Shown: in pieces, positions 9,211 through 17,883 of the stretch
Numbering within the stretch: the stretch's first letter is position 1
How the letters are laid out: every line of letters starts with the position of its first letter
NCBI GenBank assembly: GCA_002840125.1
Contig: PGZF01000001.1
Span: forward strand, 310,001 to 374,000
Length of the DNA: 64,000 nucleotides
DNA from: Gammaproteobacteria bacterium HGW-Gammaproteobacteria-15
GTDB lineage: Bacteria; Pseudomonadota; Gammaproteobacteria; Enterobacterales; Alteromonadaceae
Direction of reading: 5' to 3'
The notes under the pieces: model-generated
The model's input: the letters and a program-made list of their open reading frames with translations, nothing else
Databases searched by the model: none
What the model was told of the DNA's origin: nothing
Made by a program: the position numbers and the translations under genes

Positions 9211-10662
9211 TTAACGCGCTACCGGCAGGGTTGGGTACTTAATTCCTGCCATGTCATTCATTACCCGGATAACCTGGGTGCTGTAACCGAACTCGTTGTC
9301 ATACCAAACGTACAACACACAACGATCACCATCCACAATAGTGGCTTGCGAGTCGACTACGCCAGCATAGCGTGAACCAACCAGATCAGAGGATACAATT
9401 TCGGTAGAGGCCGTAAAATCAATCTGATCCTGCAGTTCAGAAAACAGTGATGTACGCTGCAAAAAGCTGTTCATCTCGTCGCGGCTGGTTTCTCGCTTTA
9501 AATTCAGCGATAAAATAGCCATAGACACATTTGGCGTAGGTACACGAATAGCATTACCGGTTAACTTACCTTTTAACTGTGGTAAAGCCTTGGCCACAGC
9601 ACTGGCAGCGCCGGTAGAGGTTAATACCATATTTAGCGGCGCGGCACGGCCACGGCGCTCAGCACTGTGGAAGTTATCGATCAGGTTTTGATCGTTGGTG
9701 TACGAGTGCACCGTTTCCACATGGCCGTTACGGATACCAAATTCATCTTCCAGCGCTTTTAACACCGGCGTAATAGCGTTGGTGGTACAACTGGCGGCAG
9801 AGACAATTTTATGCTCTGGCAAAATCATATGCTGGTTTACGCCATAAACGATATTAGGCACCTCACCTTTAGCCGGTGCTGTCAGCAATACTTTGGCCGC
9901 GCCTTTGCTGCTAAAGTGAATGCTCAGCTCTTTATCGTCTTTCCAGATCCCGGTGTTATCTACCACCAGCGCATCGCTGATACCATATTGGGTATAATCA
10001 ACCAGATCAGGTGAATTAGCGTAAATCACTTTAATAAAAGTGCCATTGGCTTTAATGCCCTGGTTTTCTTCATCTACAGTGATGCTGCCGTTAAACGGGC
10101 CGTGAATAGAATCGCGGCGCAGCAGGCTGGCACGTTTTTCCAAATCACCTTTTTTACCACCGCGCACGACTATGGCACGCAAACGCAGTTTCGTGCTCGG
10201 GCCAGAGCGCTCCAGCATTAAGCGGGCTAACAAGCGGCCGATACGGCCAAAACCGTACAGCACCACATCAACCGGTTTTACCTGATCCTCGTGATCCAGC
10301 AACTCAGCCAGCTCACGCGCTAAATACTGTTCCAGCTCAGTGCCATTAGCGGCGTTTTTATAGATATAGCCGTATGCCAGCTTACCAATATCCACCCGGC
10401 CTGGTGCCAGGTTCATTTTGCTGATCGCTTCGAGCAGCGGAAAACTTTCGCGTAACCGCAGTTTTTGCCCTTCGAAACGCTCAACGCTTTTATGCGCTTT
10501 AATAATGTCGATAGTAGTGGCATTTACCAGCGGGCGGCCGTACACCACCACTTCAATGCCTTTATTACGGTACAGGCGGCCAATAATGGGTTGCATGTTT
10601 TCGGCATATTCCTGGCGTTCCTGCCAGCTCTTCTGATACTGCTCTGCGTGCGATAGGGTCAT
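9211..10662 (-). CDS. Glyceraldehyde-3-phosphate dehydrogenase, long form with N-terminal extension
   Basis: Catalyses the reversible oxidation and phosphorylation of glyceraldehyde 3-phosphate in glycolysis/gluconeogenesis. At 483 residues it is about 150 longer than a standard GAPDH. The Rossmann motif YGFGRIGRLLAR does not begin until about residue 136, so residues 1-130 are an extra mostly helical domain. The catalytic cysteine is C292 in SAASCTTNA, followed by the expected HSYTNDQNL and WYDNEFGYS motifs. This extended form is typical of Shewanella/Alteromonas-type bacteria and coexists with a normal GAPDH, here the gene at 32908. A division of labour (one glycolytic, one gluconeogenic or NADP-linked) is inference. 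Monocistronic: own promoter-like sequence and own terminator. Confidence 0.92.
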   Translation of the reverse strand: MTLSHAEQYQKSWQERQEYAENMQPIIGRLYRNKGIEVVVYGRPLVNATTIDIIKAHKSVERFEGQKLRLRESFPLLEAISKMNLAPGRVDIGKLAYGYIYKNAANGTELEQYLARELAELLDHEDQVKPVDVVLYGFGRIGRLLARLMLERSGPSTKLRLRAIVVRGGKKGDLEKRASLLRRDSIHGPFNGSITVDEENQGIKANGTFIKVIYANSPDLVDYTQYGISDALVVDNTGIWKDDKELSIHFSSKGAAKVLLTAPAKGEVPNIVYGVNQHMILPEHKIVSAASCTTNAITPVLKALEDEFGIRNGHVETVHSYTNDQNLIDNFHSAERRGRAAPLNMVLTSTGAASAVAKALPQLKGKLTGNAIRVPTPNVSMAILSLNLKRETSRDEMNSFLQRTSLFSELQDQIDFTASTEIVSSDLVGSRYAGVVDSQATIVDGDRCVLYVWYDNEFGYSTQVIRVMNDMAGIKYPTLPVAR

Positions 10663-10747
10663 GTGTAGAGGCCTTTTACTTCAGTAAGATGAATTAATCG
10701 GTGATGCCAAAGCACGGTCTGCGCCGCTGATTGCTCTAACGGCGCGT

Positions 10748-10777
10748 ATTGTAATAGAAGTTGAAAGCTTACGACAA
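10748..10777 (-). promoter_or_regulatory. Possible sigma70 promoter of the long-form GAPDH gene
   Basis: On the minus strand, TTGTCG (10777-10772) and TACAAT (10753-10748) are separated by 18 bases, about 85 bases upstream of the start codon. Good -10, moderate -35. The surrounding 10663-10791 contains no gene and no HexR-like palindrome. Confidence 0.4.
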
Positions 10778-10791
10778 CAGTTACAAAAATT

Positions 10792-11190
10792 TTATTCTGT
10801 TTTGCCGCTGAAGGTTAAAGACACGGAGTTAACGCAGTAGCGGTTGCCGGTAGGTGCCGGGCCATCTTCAAATACATGGCCTAAATGCGCATCGCAGTTG
10901 GCACAGACAATTTCAGTGCGCACCATGCCATGGCTGGTGTCACTCTGGTATTTTACCCTGCCCTCTAACGCCTGATAAAAGCTGGGCCAGCCACAACCGG
11001 CATCAAATTTTGTTGCTGATGAAAACAACTCAGCCCCGCAACAGACACAGTGATAACTGCCGGCTTGCTCATTGTGCAGTAACTCGCCGCTAAACGGATA
11101 TTCCGTACCTTTAAGCCGGGTAACCCGGTATTGCTCGTCGGTTAAGCGCTCACGCCATTGCTGCTCTGTTAATTTTTCAGTGAGTTTCAT
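10792..11190 (-). CDS. msrB: Peptide-methionine (R)-S-oxide reductase MsrB
   Basis: Repairs methionine R-sulfoxide in proteins using thioredoxin. The 132-residue product shows the complete single-domain family pattern: zinc-binding cysteines C48/C51 (HCVCCGA) and C96/C99 ([11 protein letters not shown]), GCGWPSF, and the catalytic cysteine C119 in NRYCVNS. There is no signal peptide, so it is cytoplasmic. Its ATG overlaps the stop codon of the upstream WYL-regulator gene in the arrangement ATGA, which indicates translational coupling. Confidence 0.96.
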   Translation of the reverse strand: MKLTEKLTEQQWRERLTDEQYRVTRLKGTEYPFSGELLHNEQAGSYHCVCCGAELFSSATKFDAGCGWPSFYQALEGRVKYQSDTSHGMVRTEIVCANCDAHLGHVFEDGPAPTGNRYCVNSVSLTFSGKTE

Positions 11191-11885
11191 TGTCGCTCCT
11201 CATGCTGCTGTTGTTTCATTTCCAGCCGCCATTCACGGGTTAACTGCATACGCCGGCGCGGATAAGGGTCACCGGGTACAATCAGGCTGCCAATTCTGTC
11301 CAGCCTGAAGTGGCGAAACTCATTGCGCAGCTCACACCAGGCCACCAGCATACGGCGGCTATCAAAAAATGCCAGCATAATAGGCCAGACAATACGCTCG
11401 CTGGCAGTACCATCTTCACGAATATAGCTTATCTGCAACCGCCGTTCGCGGCGAATAGCCTCGCGTACCTGGCGCAAAAATGCCGCGCCTTTGTCATCAA
11501 GGGCCGGAAAAGCCAGCAAACCAATGTCATTAATACGGTCACGCAAATCTGTGGGGGCTGCTGCCGCAACTTTTGCCAGCACGTTACGTGCTGCGCTTAC
11601 CAGCTCGTCATCGCCCTGCACTTCTACCCAGCGCAAGCCCAGAGCCAGAGCCTCAAGCTCGGCCTCATCAAACATTAACGGGGGCAGAAAAAAACCACTG
11701 CGCAGTAAATAGCCAATACCGGCTTCGCCATCAATACCGGCACCTAAGGTAATAAGTGTCTGAATATCACGATACACAGTACGCACCGACACCTGCAATT
11801 GTGCTGCCAGTACCGCTGCCGTTACCGGATGACGGTAATGGCGTAATTTATCCATTAAACGAAACAAGCGTTCAGTTTTATCCAT
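11187..11885 (-). CDS. YafY/DeoR-type HTH and WYL-domain transcriptional regulator
   Basis: 232 residues from ATG 11885. The N-terminal winged HTH (about residues 1-60, with [19 protein letters not shown] as the recognition region) is followed by a WYL domain (about 120-205, [20 protein letters not shown] and FRLDRIGSL). WYL domains bind ligands and are common in regulators of stress and defence genes; the ligand here is unknown. A longer open frame starts 21 codons upstream, but those residues (MLTPSVSSTGYTEKN) do not resemble the family and [14 protein letters not shown] is the usual start. It overlaps msrB by 4 bp, so it may control its own operon. This last point is inference. Confidence 0.88.
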   Translation of the reverse strand: MDKTERLFRLMDKLRHYRHPVTAAVLAAQLQVSVRTVYRDIQTLITLGAGIDGEAGIGYLLRSGFFLPPLMFDEAELEALALGLRWVEVQGDDELVSAARNVLAKVAAAAPTDLRDRINDIGLLAFPALDDKGAAFLRQVREAIRRERRLQISYIREDGTASERIVWPIMLAFFDSRRMLVAWCELRNEFRHFRLDRIGSLIVPGDPYPRRRMQLTREWRLEMKQQQHEERQ

Positions 11886-12044
11886 AACAGCATTTTTATC
11901 AGTGTTTTTTTCAGTATAACCTGTGCTACTGACAGAAGGTGTCAGCATAACATCAGCCTTTGACGATTAAATTCTGTTTGCGCTGGCTCTGCTCTTAGCC
12001 TTGAGTTAGCATAAGCGCCCAGAAAAATAGCAGAGATATATGCT

Positions 12045-13811
12045 ATGCGGCCAATCTACCGTCACCCTGTCAGCGTTTTACTGGCATTCTCGATCCTTGC
12101 GGTACTGAGTTATCAGTTAATTTTGCACCAATTATTGCGTCATAACCAACAGATAGCGCTGCAGCATGGCTATGAGTTTAACCAATACCTGAACCAGCAA
12201 ATTCAGCGCTTCAGCACCCTTACCGATACGCTGGCCAAACGGCCTGAACTGCGCGGACTGTTATCAGCGCCACAGCCTGAGCCACAGCAAAAACTGGATG
12301 TCAGCATTTTGCTGTCTGACTTTAATCTGGCCAGTGGCAGCGCTTCGGTGTATTTAATGGACAATACCGGTTTAGTACTTAGCAGCAGTAATTATGATCA
12401 ACCGGTACACTTTGTTGGTTATAACTTTGGCTTCAGGCCTTATTTTATTGAAACTTTAGCCCAGCAACGCAGTTATATTGATTATGGCCTGGGTTGGATC
12501 TCGAATGAACGTGGCATCTACTTTGCTGCCACAGTAACCGATGCGCAGTTAACCCAGCCCGGCGTGTTAGTATTAAAACTCAATATGGATCAAATTGAAC
12601 AGGCTTACCAGGCTATTGCCGGCCAAAGCAAATTGATTTTTATGCTGGTGGATCAACAAAAAACCGTGCTGGCCAGTAATCACAAACCCTGGCACCTTAG
12701 CCACTTTGGTACAGAGGACGTAAAGCTGCCCACTCACCCCGGCAAAGTGCTGACACCGCTAAAAGTACGGCAACAGCACAATTTATGGCAACTGCTGGCC
12801 GAGCCTCATACCAAACCGACGCAATTTACCGAATATGCCGTAGCGGCAAAAGATAACCTGCGCCTGCCCTGGCAGCTATTAATGTTACAACCGGCAGCCC
12901 CACTGCGGCTACAGGCTTTGCAACTTACCGTGAGTATTGGTTTGCTGTTTGCCGTCTTAGTGTTGCTGGGTATTTATCTGCGCAACCGTCGTTTGCAACA
13001 ACGCCAGCAAGCACGCATTTTTGCTCAGTTAGAGCAAGCTGTAGCAGAGCGGACCCAATCGCTGCAGCACTCTAACCAGGAGCTGCGACAAACTCAGGAG
13101 CAATTGTTACAGGCGGCTAAACTGGCCACTATCGGCCAGCTAAGCGCCTCGATTAACCACGAAATAAACCAGCCGCTAACGGCCATGCACAGTTATTTGC
13201 AAACCTCGCAAAAAATGCTCAGTAAAGGCATGTACCCACAACTGGCCGATAACCTGGAGAAAATCTCACAGTTATTACTGCGTTTAAGCCACATTGTGCA
13301 GCAATTTAAAAGCTTCAGCCGCAAAGCGCCAAATCAGCCACAAGCGGTTAAACTGGAGCAACTCCTGCTAAATGCACTGGGTATAGTGCAACCGGCTATT
13401 AATCAGCACCGGGCCAAGGTTAAGCTGCTAAACAACAGCACAGCCTACGTTAATGTCGATCCGTTGCAGCTGGAGCAAGTGTTGGTGAACTTGCTTGGCA
13501 ATGCCCTGCAAGCCATGGAGCATCTGGCTGAACCCTGTTTACAGGTTCGTATCAGTGAACAGGACGATATTGTGATATTACAGATCAAAGATAACGGCGC
13601 CGGTATTCAACCCCATAATATGGCTCATCTGTTTGAACCTTTTTTTACTACCAAACAAGGCAATGGCCTTGGCCTGGGGTTATCTATCTCACGCCAGATT
13701 GTGCAAAGCTACAACGGCCAGCTGAGCATTGACAACCACCCAGAGGGCGGCGCTATCGTGTCGTTAACCTTACCAAAGCTGCCGGCGGAGCACCTTAATG
13801 TCACAGCATGA
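12045..13811 (+). CDS. dctB: C4-dicarboxylate sensor histidine kinase DctB
   Basis: Membrane sensor kinase, 588 residues. TM1 is at about residues 9-28, a periplasmic double-PAS (dCache-like) sensor occupies about 30-285 and TM2 about 290-310. A coiled-coil linker, the H box with phosphorylated H372 (SINHEINQPLTAMHSY) and a HATPase domain follow (NLLGNALQAM, DNGAGI, FEPFFTTK, GLGLGLSIS). It should sense extracellular C4-dicarboxylates and phosphorylate DctD. The stop lies 14 bp inside dctD, so the two are co-translated. The next genes downstream are a porin and a DASS dicarboxylate symporter, which supports the assignment. Confidence 0.92.
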   Translation: MRPIYRHPVSVLLAFSILAVLSYQLILHQLLRHNQQIALQHGYEFNQYLNQQIQRFSTLTDTLAKRPELRGLLSAPQPEPQQKLDVSILLSDFNLASGSASVYLMDNTGLVLSSSNYDQPVHFVGYNFGFRPYFIETLAQQRSYIDYGLGWISNERGIYFAATVTDAQLTQPGVLVLKLNMDQIEQAYQAIAGQSKLIFMLVDQQKTVLASNHKPWHLSHFGTEDVKLPTHPGKVLTPLKVRQQHNLWQLLAEPHTKPTQFTEYAVAAKDNLRLPWQLLMLQPAAPLRLQALQLTVSIGLLFAVLVLLGIYLRNRRLQQRQQARIFAQLEQAVAERTQSLQHSNQELRQTQEQLLQAAKLATIGQLSASINHEINQPLTAMHSYLQTSQKMLSKGMYPQLADNLEKISQLLLRLSHIVQQFKSFSRKAPNQPQAVKLEQLLLNALGIVQPAINQHRAKVKLLNNSTAYVNVDPLQLEQVLVNLLGNALQAMEHLAEPCLQVRISEQDDIVILQIKDNGAGIQPHNMAHLFEPFFTTKQGNGLGLGLSISRQIVQSYNGQLSIDNHPEGGAIVSLTLPKLPAEHLNVTA

Positions 13812-15168
13812 AGTTCTGATAGTAGATGATGAAGCCAGCGTACTGGATGCGCTGGCGCAGGGTTTACAGCTCGAAGGCTGGCGCTGCACAACCTTCGAAC
13901 GTCCGGTGGCCTTGCTGGCTAAGCTCAGCCGTAATTTTACCGGTGTAGTGCTAAGCGATCTGAATATGCCGGATATGGACGGTTTATCGCTGCTACAGGC
14001 GGTAAAAAGTATTGATGCCGATATTCCGGTGATCCTGCTTACCGGTTATGGCGATGTCAGCATTGCTGTGCAAGCTATGCAACTTGGTGCATACAGCTTT
14101 ATTGAAAAACCGGTTAACCACGCTGAATTGCTAAAGGTGTTAGCCCAGGCACAGGAACAACGCCGCTTGTGTCTGCAAAATCGTTTACTGAGTGAGCAAC
14201 TAAAGCAAAGCCGCCACGGCCGGTTACAACTTATCGGTGACAGCCCTGCAATTAATCAAATGCGCACCATGCTGGATTTAATGCTCGATGCCCCGGCAGA
14301 TGTACTGATCGAAGGTGAAACCGGCAGCGGCAAAGAACTGGTTGCCCGCTACCTGCATGATAATTCTGCGCGCAGCGATCATAACTTCGTTGCCATTAAC
14401 TGCGGGGCAATACCCGAGCAATTAATTGAAAGCGAGCTGTTTGGCACAGAAGCCGGTGCCTATACCGGCGCCGATAAAAAACGTATCGGTAAATTTGAGT
14501 TTGCCAATGGCGGCACCTTGTTTTTAGATGAAATTGAAAGCACACCGTTAAGTGTACAGGTGCGCTTATTACGGGTATTAGAAGAGCGTAAAGTTACGCC
14601 ATTGGGTGCCAATCATAGTATCCCGTTAAATATCAGAGTCATTGCGGCTAGCAAAACCGATCTGGAGCAGCTGAGCCAGCAAGGCAGTTTCCGGCTGGAC
14701 TTATACTACCGGCTTAACCTGCTCAAAGTGGCTATACCCCCACTGCGGCAGAGGCTGAGCGATATTCCGCTGCTGTTTAAACACTTTGCTACTATTGCCG
14801 CCTCGCGCTATCACAAACCTTATTTACCGCTGGCACAACCGGCGCTGGATATTCTGCAGTCACACAGTTGGCCGGGTAATGTGCGTGAACTGCGCAACCT
14901 GGCCGAGCGTTATGTGTTATTGGGCGCTAAAGCCGCATTTGTGCAACAGGGATTACCGTTGGCAGACACCGTCGGCAGTGCTATGGGCCTGGCAGAACGG
15001 GTTGCATTTTTTGAACAGATGCTGATTGAAGATGCCCTTAGCGCCACCAAGGGCAGTATAAAACACACCATGACAGCCCTTAATCTGCCACGCAAAACCC
15101 TGTATGACAAAATGCGTAAGTATGGCCTTAACCGCGACAACTTTACCGACGACGATCTTAGCGACTAA
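13798..15168 (+). CDS. dctD: Sigma54-dependent response regulator DctD
   Basis: 456 residues in the NtrC layout. The receiver (about 1-120) has phospho-acceptor D54 in LSDLNMPDMDG and the switch lysine in IEKPVN. The AAA+ sigma54-interaction domain (about 145-375) has Walker A GETGSGKE, the sigma54-contacting loop GAYTGA from residue 220 (the usual form is GAFTGA; tyrosine is a known variant) and Walker B GGTLFLDEIES. A Fis-type HTH lies at the C-terminus (ALNLPRKTLYDKMRKYGL). It activates sigma54 promoters through ATP hydrolysis. A perfect palindrome, an IHF-like site and a -24/-12 promoter follow directly downstream, in front of the porin gene, making that promoter its obvious target. Confidence 0.94.
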   Translation: MSQHEVLIVDDEASVLDALAQGLQLEGWRCTTFERPVALLAKLSRNFTGVVLSDLNMPDMDGLSLLQAVKSIDADIPVILLTGYGDVSIAVQAMQLGAYSFIEKPVNHAELLKVLAQAQEQRRLCLQNRLLSEQLKQSRHGRLQLIGDSPAINQMRTMLDLMLDAPADVLIEGETGSGKELVARYLHDNSARSDHNFVAINCGAIPEQLIESELFGTEAGAYTGADKKRIGKFEFANGGTLFLDEIESTPLSVQVRLLRVLEERKVTPLGANHSIPLNIRVIAASKTDLEQLSQQGSFRLDLYYRLNLLKVAIPPLRQRLSDIPLLFKHFATIAASRYHKPYLPLAQPALDILQSHSWPGNVRELRNLAERYVLLGAKAAFVQQGLPLADTVGSAMGLAERVAFFEQMLIEDALSATKGSIKHTMTALNLPRKTLYDKMRKYGLNRDNFTDDDLSD

Positions 15169-15176
15169 CTACAGCA

Positions 15177-15202
15177 GCCATGGGTGGAATTCCACCCATG
15201 GC
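15177..15202. promoter_or_regulatory. 26-bp perfect palindrome, probable DctD enhancer site
   Basis: Two 13-base arms meet without a loop; the left arm reads GCCATGGGTGGAA and the right arm is its exact complement. It starts 8 bases after the dctD stop but is not followed by T residues, so it is a poor terminator. Its centre lies about 95 bases upstream of the sigma54 -24 element, the usual distance for an enhancer-binding protein. A further half-site, CCACCCA, occurs at 15224-15230. The GGAATTCC-type core recalls rhizobial DctD sites as I remember them. Confidence 0.65.
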
Positions 15203-15231
15203 ACTAAGCTGCTGTCACCAAAGCCACCCAA

Positions 15232-15244
15232 TATCAACGCTTAA
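15232..15244 (+). promoter_or_regulatory. IHF-like site between enhancer and sigma54 promoter
   Basis: TATCAACGCTTAA matches the IHF consensus WATCAANNNNTTR with one mismatch. It sits in AT-rich DNA between the palindrome and the -24/-12 element, the position where IHF bends DNA in sigma54 systems. Confidence 0.45.
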
Positions 15245-15282
15245 AATATACCATCTGTTTGATTATTAAAGAATTAAACAAA

Positions 15283-15298
15283 TGGCAGCCTTCTTGCT
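15283..15298 (+). promoter_or_regulatory. Sigma54 (-24/-12) promoter of the porin-symporter operon
   Basis: TGGCAGCCTTCTTGCT: the GG (15284-15285) and GC (15296-15297) are separated by exactly 10 bases, and 14 of the 16 bases that matter fit TGGCAC-N5-TTGCW closely. Transcription should begin near 15309, about 30 bases before the porin ATG. Confidence 0.85.
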
Positions 15299-15339
15299 AT
15301 CTGCTGTTGCCAACAATAAAAAATAATGACGAGGATTAT

Positions 15340-16353
15340 ATGCAACAGGCAACTAAAATCGCTATTACCAGCGCCGTATTAATATGCCCGGCCGCTGCTG
15401 CCAACACCGTTTCTGTCACTGTACCTACTGTCAGCTTTTATGGTAAAGCCGAAGTACAGCTGGCCCATACCGATAAAGGTTTACTGCGCTACACCGAACA
15501 GGGCAGCCAGCTGGATACGCCGTTCAGCCGCTTTGGCCTGCGTGGCGAACAGCAACTGAATGAACATGTCACCGCGTTTTTTACTTATGAAGTTGACGTA
15601 CGCGGCTTTGACGAACAAAACACGCAAAGCCCGTTTGCTGCGCGCAATACCTTTATTGGTATTAAAGGTAACTTTGGCCAGCTGATCGCCGGGCGCAATG
15701 ACACCCGGTTAAAAACCAGTGAAGGCGGAGTCGATTTATTCAACGAAACCAGCGCCGATATTGCACAAATATTACCAGGCCAGGACCGCCTGGGTGACAG
15801 CCTGACGTATATTTCACCGCTGTACAACCAATGGCAGATCTCGGTTACCTATGTGTTAGGCCAGGACAACGAGCAGCAGGACGGCAAAGATGGCGGTGCA
15901 ATAAGCCTGAGCTACGGAGACAGCAAATTAAAGCAGCAACCCTACTTTATTACGCTAACTCAGGCACAGAGTTTAAATGGTTTAAACGCTAGCCGGTTAA
16001 TGTGGCAGCAACAACTGGCAAATTTTACGCTTGGCGCCCTGCTGCAATACAGTAAAGAAACGGATGCGCAGCGCTCTGGTACCGGCGGTTATATCAGCCT
16101 GCAGTACGCCATGGGCGATTGGCTGCCCAAACTGCAGCTGGGCCGCGACACCTCGCAGCTGCGCCAGCAAGGCCGGGCTAATCATTACACGGCGGGTATC
16201 GACTACATATTTAACAGCCAAAGCAAAGCTTACTTCTTTGTTACCCATCTTGATCTGGCCGGCGAGAGTAATACCTCCGCAGCAGACAGCTCTGAGACAG
16301 ACACCTCTGTGGCAGACACCTCTGTGGCCGTTGGCCTGCAGTACCGGTTTTAG
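15340..16353 (+). CDS. Outer-membrane general porin, DctD-controlled
   Basis: 337-residue trimeric-porin-type protein. It has a signal peptide of about 23 residues (MQQATKIAITSAVLICPAAAA, cleavage before NTVSV), strands such as VSFYGKAEVQLAH, SRFGLRGEQQLNEHVTAFF and GQLIAGRNDTRLK, and ends in the outer-membrane signature VGLQYRF with terminal phenylalanine. I chose ATG 15340 because it has the ribosome site GAGGA, encodes the signal peptide and lies downstream of the sigma54 promoter; the longer frame from 15259 would run through that promoter. Near the C-terminus a 15-base unit is repeated in tandem (16308-16337, coding SVADTSVAD-like residues). It is co-transcribed with the symporter 10 bp downstream, so it probably admits C4-dicarboxylates into the periplasm. 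Confidence 0.88.
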   Translation: MQQATKIAITSAVLICPAAAANTVSVTVPTVSFYGKAEVQLAHTDKGLLRYTEQGSQLDTPFSRFGLRGEQQLNEHVTAFFTYEVDVRGFDEQNTQSPFAARNTFIGIKGNFGQLIAGRNDTRLKTSEGGVDLFNETSADIAQILPGQDRLGDSLTYISPLYNQWQISVTYVLGQDNEQQDGKDGGAISLSYGDSKLKQQPYFITLTQAQSLNGLNASRLMWQQQLANFTLGALLQYSKETDAQRSGTGGYISLQYAMGDWLPKLQLGRDTSQLRQQGRANHYTAGIDYIFNSQSKAYFFVTHLDLAGESNTSAADSSETDTSVADTSVAVGLQYRF

Positions 16354-16363
16354 GAGCTGACAG

Positions 16364-17803
16364 ATGAGCGTACTAACCAAAAAATTGCAAACACCACTGT
16401 TTTCCCTGCTGCTTGGCCCGGCGTTTATGCTGCTGTGTTTACTGCTGCCGGCGCCTTTTGGTATGAACCAGCCCAGCTGGCTGGTGCTGGGACTGACATT
16501 CTGGATGGCCAGCTGGTGGATAAGCGAAGTAGTGCCTATTCCGGTAACGTCGTTTTTGCCCTTAGTTGTGGCCCCCCTGCTCGGCGTTAACAGCTTAAAA
16601 GCCGTGGCTGAACCTTATGCTCACCCGCTGATCTTTTTATTTCTCGGCGGCTTTATTATATCTATCGCCATGGAGCGCTGGGCTCTGCACCGGCGCATCG
16701 CGCTGCATACCATGTTATTAGTGGGCAGCAAACCCAGCCAGCAAATTGGCGGCATTATGCTGGTAACGGCATTTTTATCAATGTGGATGTCTAATACTGC
16801 AACCACGGTAATGATGCTGCCAATAGCGTTGTCTATTATTCAAATGCTAAAACAAGATCAGACCGATAGCCAGTTCAGTAAAGCCCTGCTGTTATCTATC
16901 GCTTATGCGGCCTCTATCGGCGGCCTGGCAACGTTAATCGGCACGCCACCTAATGCACTGATGGCGGCTTTTTTAAGCGATAACTACCACATTCAAATTG
17001 GTTTTGCCCAGTGGATGCTGGTAGGTGTGCCACTTAGTACAGTGCTGCTGTTAATCTGCTGGCTGTGGATGACCAAAGTCAGCTACAAGGTAGATGTACT
17101 GGCTGCCGTAGATACCAAAGACTTGTTCCGCCAGCAATTGGCTGAACTGGGTACTATGCAGCGCGGCGAAAAAGCAGTGTTAATTATCTTTTTACTTACT
17201 GCGTTTTGCTGGATCTTCCGGCCGGTTATTAGCTCGGTTACCGGCCTGGCACTGGACGATACGATTATTGCTATGGCTGCTGCCTTAATGATGTTTGTGC
17301 TGCCCATCGACAGCAAAAACACCCGCTTATTAAGCTGGGAAGATACGCAAAAACTACCTTGGGGCATTTTAATGCTGTTTGGCGGCGGTTTGAGCTTAGC
17401 TGCCATGATCAGTAAAAGCGGGCTGGCGGCTTTTATTGCCGATCAGGTAATTTTACTTGGCGATCTGCCATTTTGGGTAATGATTGTCAGCGTTACGCTG
17501 ATTATTGTGTTTCTGACTGAAGTTACCAGCAACACCGCCACTGCTGCCGGCTTTTTGCCGCTGCTGGCACCGGTAGCGATGGCTATGTCCGGTACACCGC
17601 TAACGCTGGTTATTCCAGCTGCCATTGCCGCCAGCTGTGCCTTTATGATGCCGGTAGCCACACCGCCCAATGCCATAGTGTTTTCATCTGGCCAGCTAAA
17701 AATTTCTGATATGGTTAAAGCTGGCTTTGCGTTAAATGTTTTCTCAGTACTGGTAGTAAGTGCTTTTGCCTTAACACTGGTAAAGGTGGTGTTTAAGTAT
17801 TAA
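16364..17803 (+). CDS. DASS-family (SLC13) sodium/dicarboxylate symporter
   Basis: 479-residue inner-membrane carrier with about 11 hydrophobic segments. Both signature SNT motifs that bind sodium and carboxylate are present: MSNTATTVMMLPIAL in the first half and TSNTATAAGFLPLL in the second. GTPPNALMAAF and ATPPNAIVFSSGQL occur at the expected re-entrant hairpins. Likely substrates are succinate, fumarate and malate with Na+. It follows the porin by 10 bp with ribosome site AGGAG, so it shares the DctD/sigma54 promoter. DctBD usually controls dctA or dctPQM TRAP genes; here the paired transporter is of the DASS type. Confidence 0.93.
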   Translation: MSVLTKKLQTPLFSLLLGPAFMLLCLLLPAPFGMNQPSWLVLGLTFWMASWWISEVVPIPVTSFLPLVVAPLLGVNSLKAVAEPYAHPLIFLFLGGFIISIAMERWALHRRIALHTMLLVGSKPSQQIGGIMLVTAFLSMWMSNTATTVMMLPIALSIIQMLKQDQTDSQFSKALLLSIAYAASIGGLATLIGTPPNALMAAFLSDNYHIQIGFAQWMLVGVPLSTVLLLICWLWMTKVSYKVDVLAAVDTKDLFRQQLAELGTMQRGEKAVLIIFLLTAFCWIFRPVISSVTGLALDDTIIAMAAALMMFVLPIDSKNTRLLSWEDTQKLPWGILMLFGGGLSLAAMISKSGLAAFIADQVILLGDLPFWVMIVSVTLIIVFLTEVTSNTATAAGFLPLLAPVAMAMSGTPLTLVIPAAIAASCAFMMPVATPPNAIVFSSGQLKISDMVKAGFALNVFSVLVVSAFALTLVKVVFKY

Positions 17804-17809
17804 CCCGCT

Positions 17810-17843
17810 CCCCTTTGCAATGCTGTTCTGCGTTGCAAAGGGG
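17810..17843. terminator. Hairpin between convergent symporter and serine hydrolase genes
   Basis: Perfect 11-bp stem CCCCTTTGCAA/TTGCAAAGGGG (17810-17820 with 17833-17843) with a 12-base loop. There is no clear T tract on either strand, but its place between two convergent genes suggests a shared transcription end. Confidence 0.55.
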
Positions 17844-17883
17844 AAAGACGTTGCTGAAAGTGGCTCAGGCAGCTTCAATGCTA

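Noticed and set aside
10663..10791. HexR-like site upstream of the long-form GAPDH
   Set aside because: TTGTAATAG at 10750 has no matching second half; not a palindrome.
15177..15202. Palindrome after dctD as a transcription terminator
   Set aside because: No loop and no T tract follow; its position relative to the sigma54 promoter fits an enhancer site better.
15259..15339. Upstream extension of the porin reading frame
   Set aside because: The extra 27 codons run across the sigma54 promoter and hide the signal peptide; ATG 15340 has a ribosome site and a proper signal sequence.
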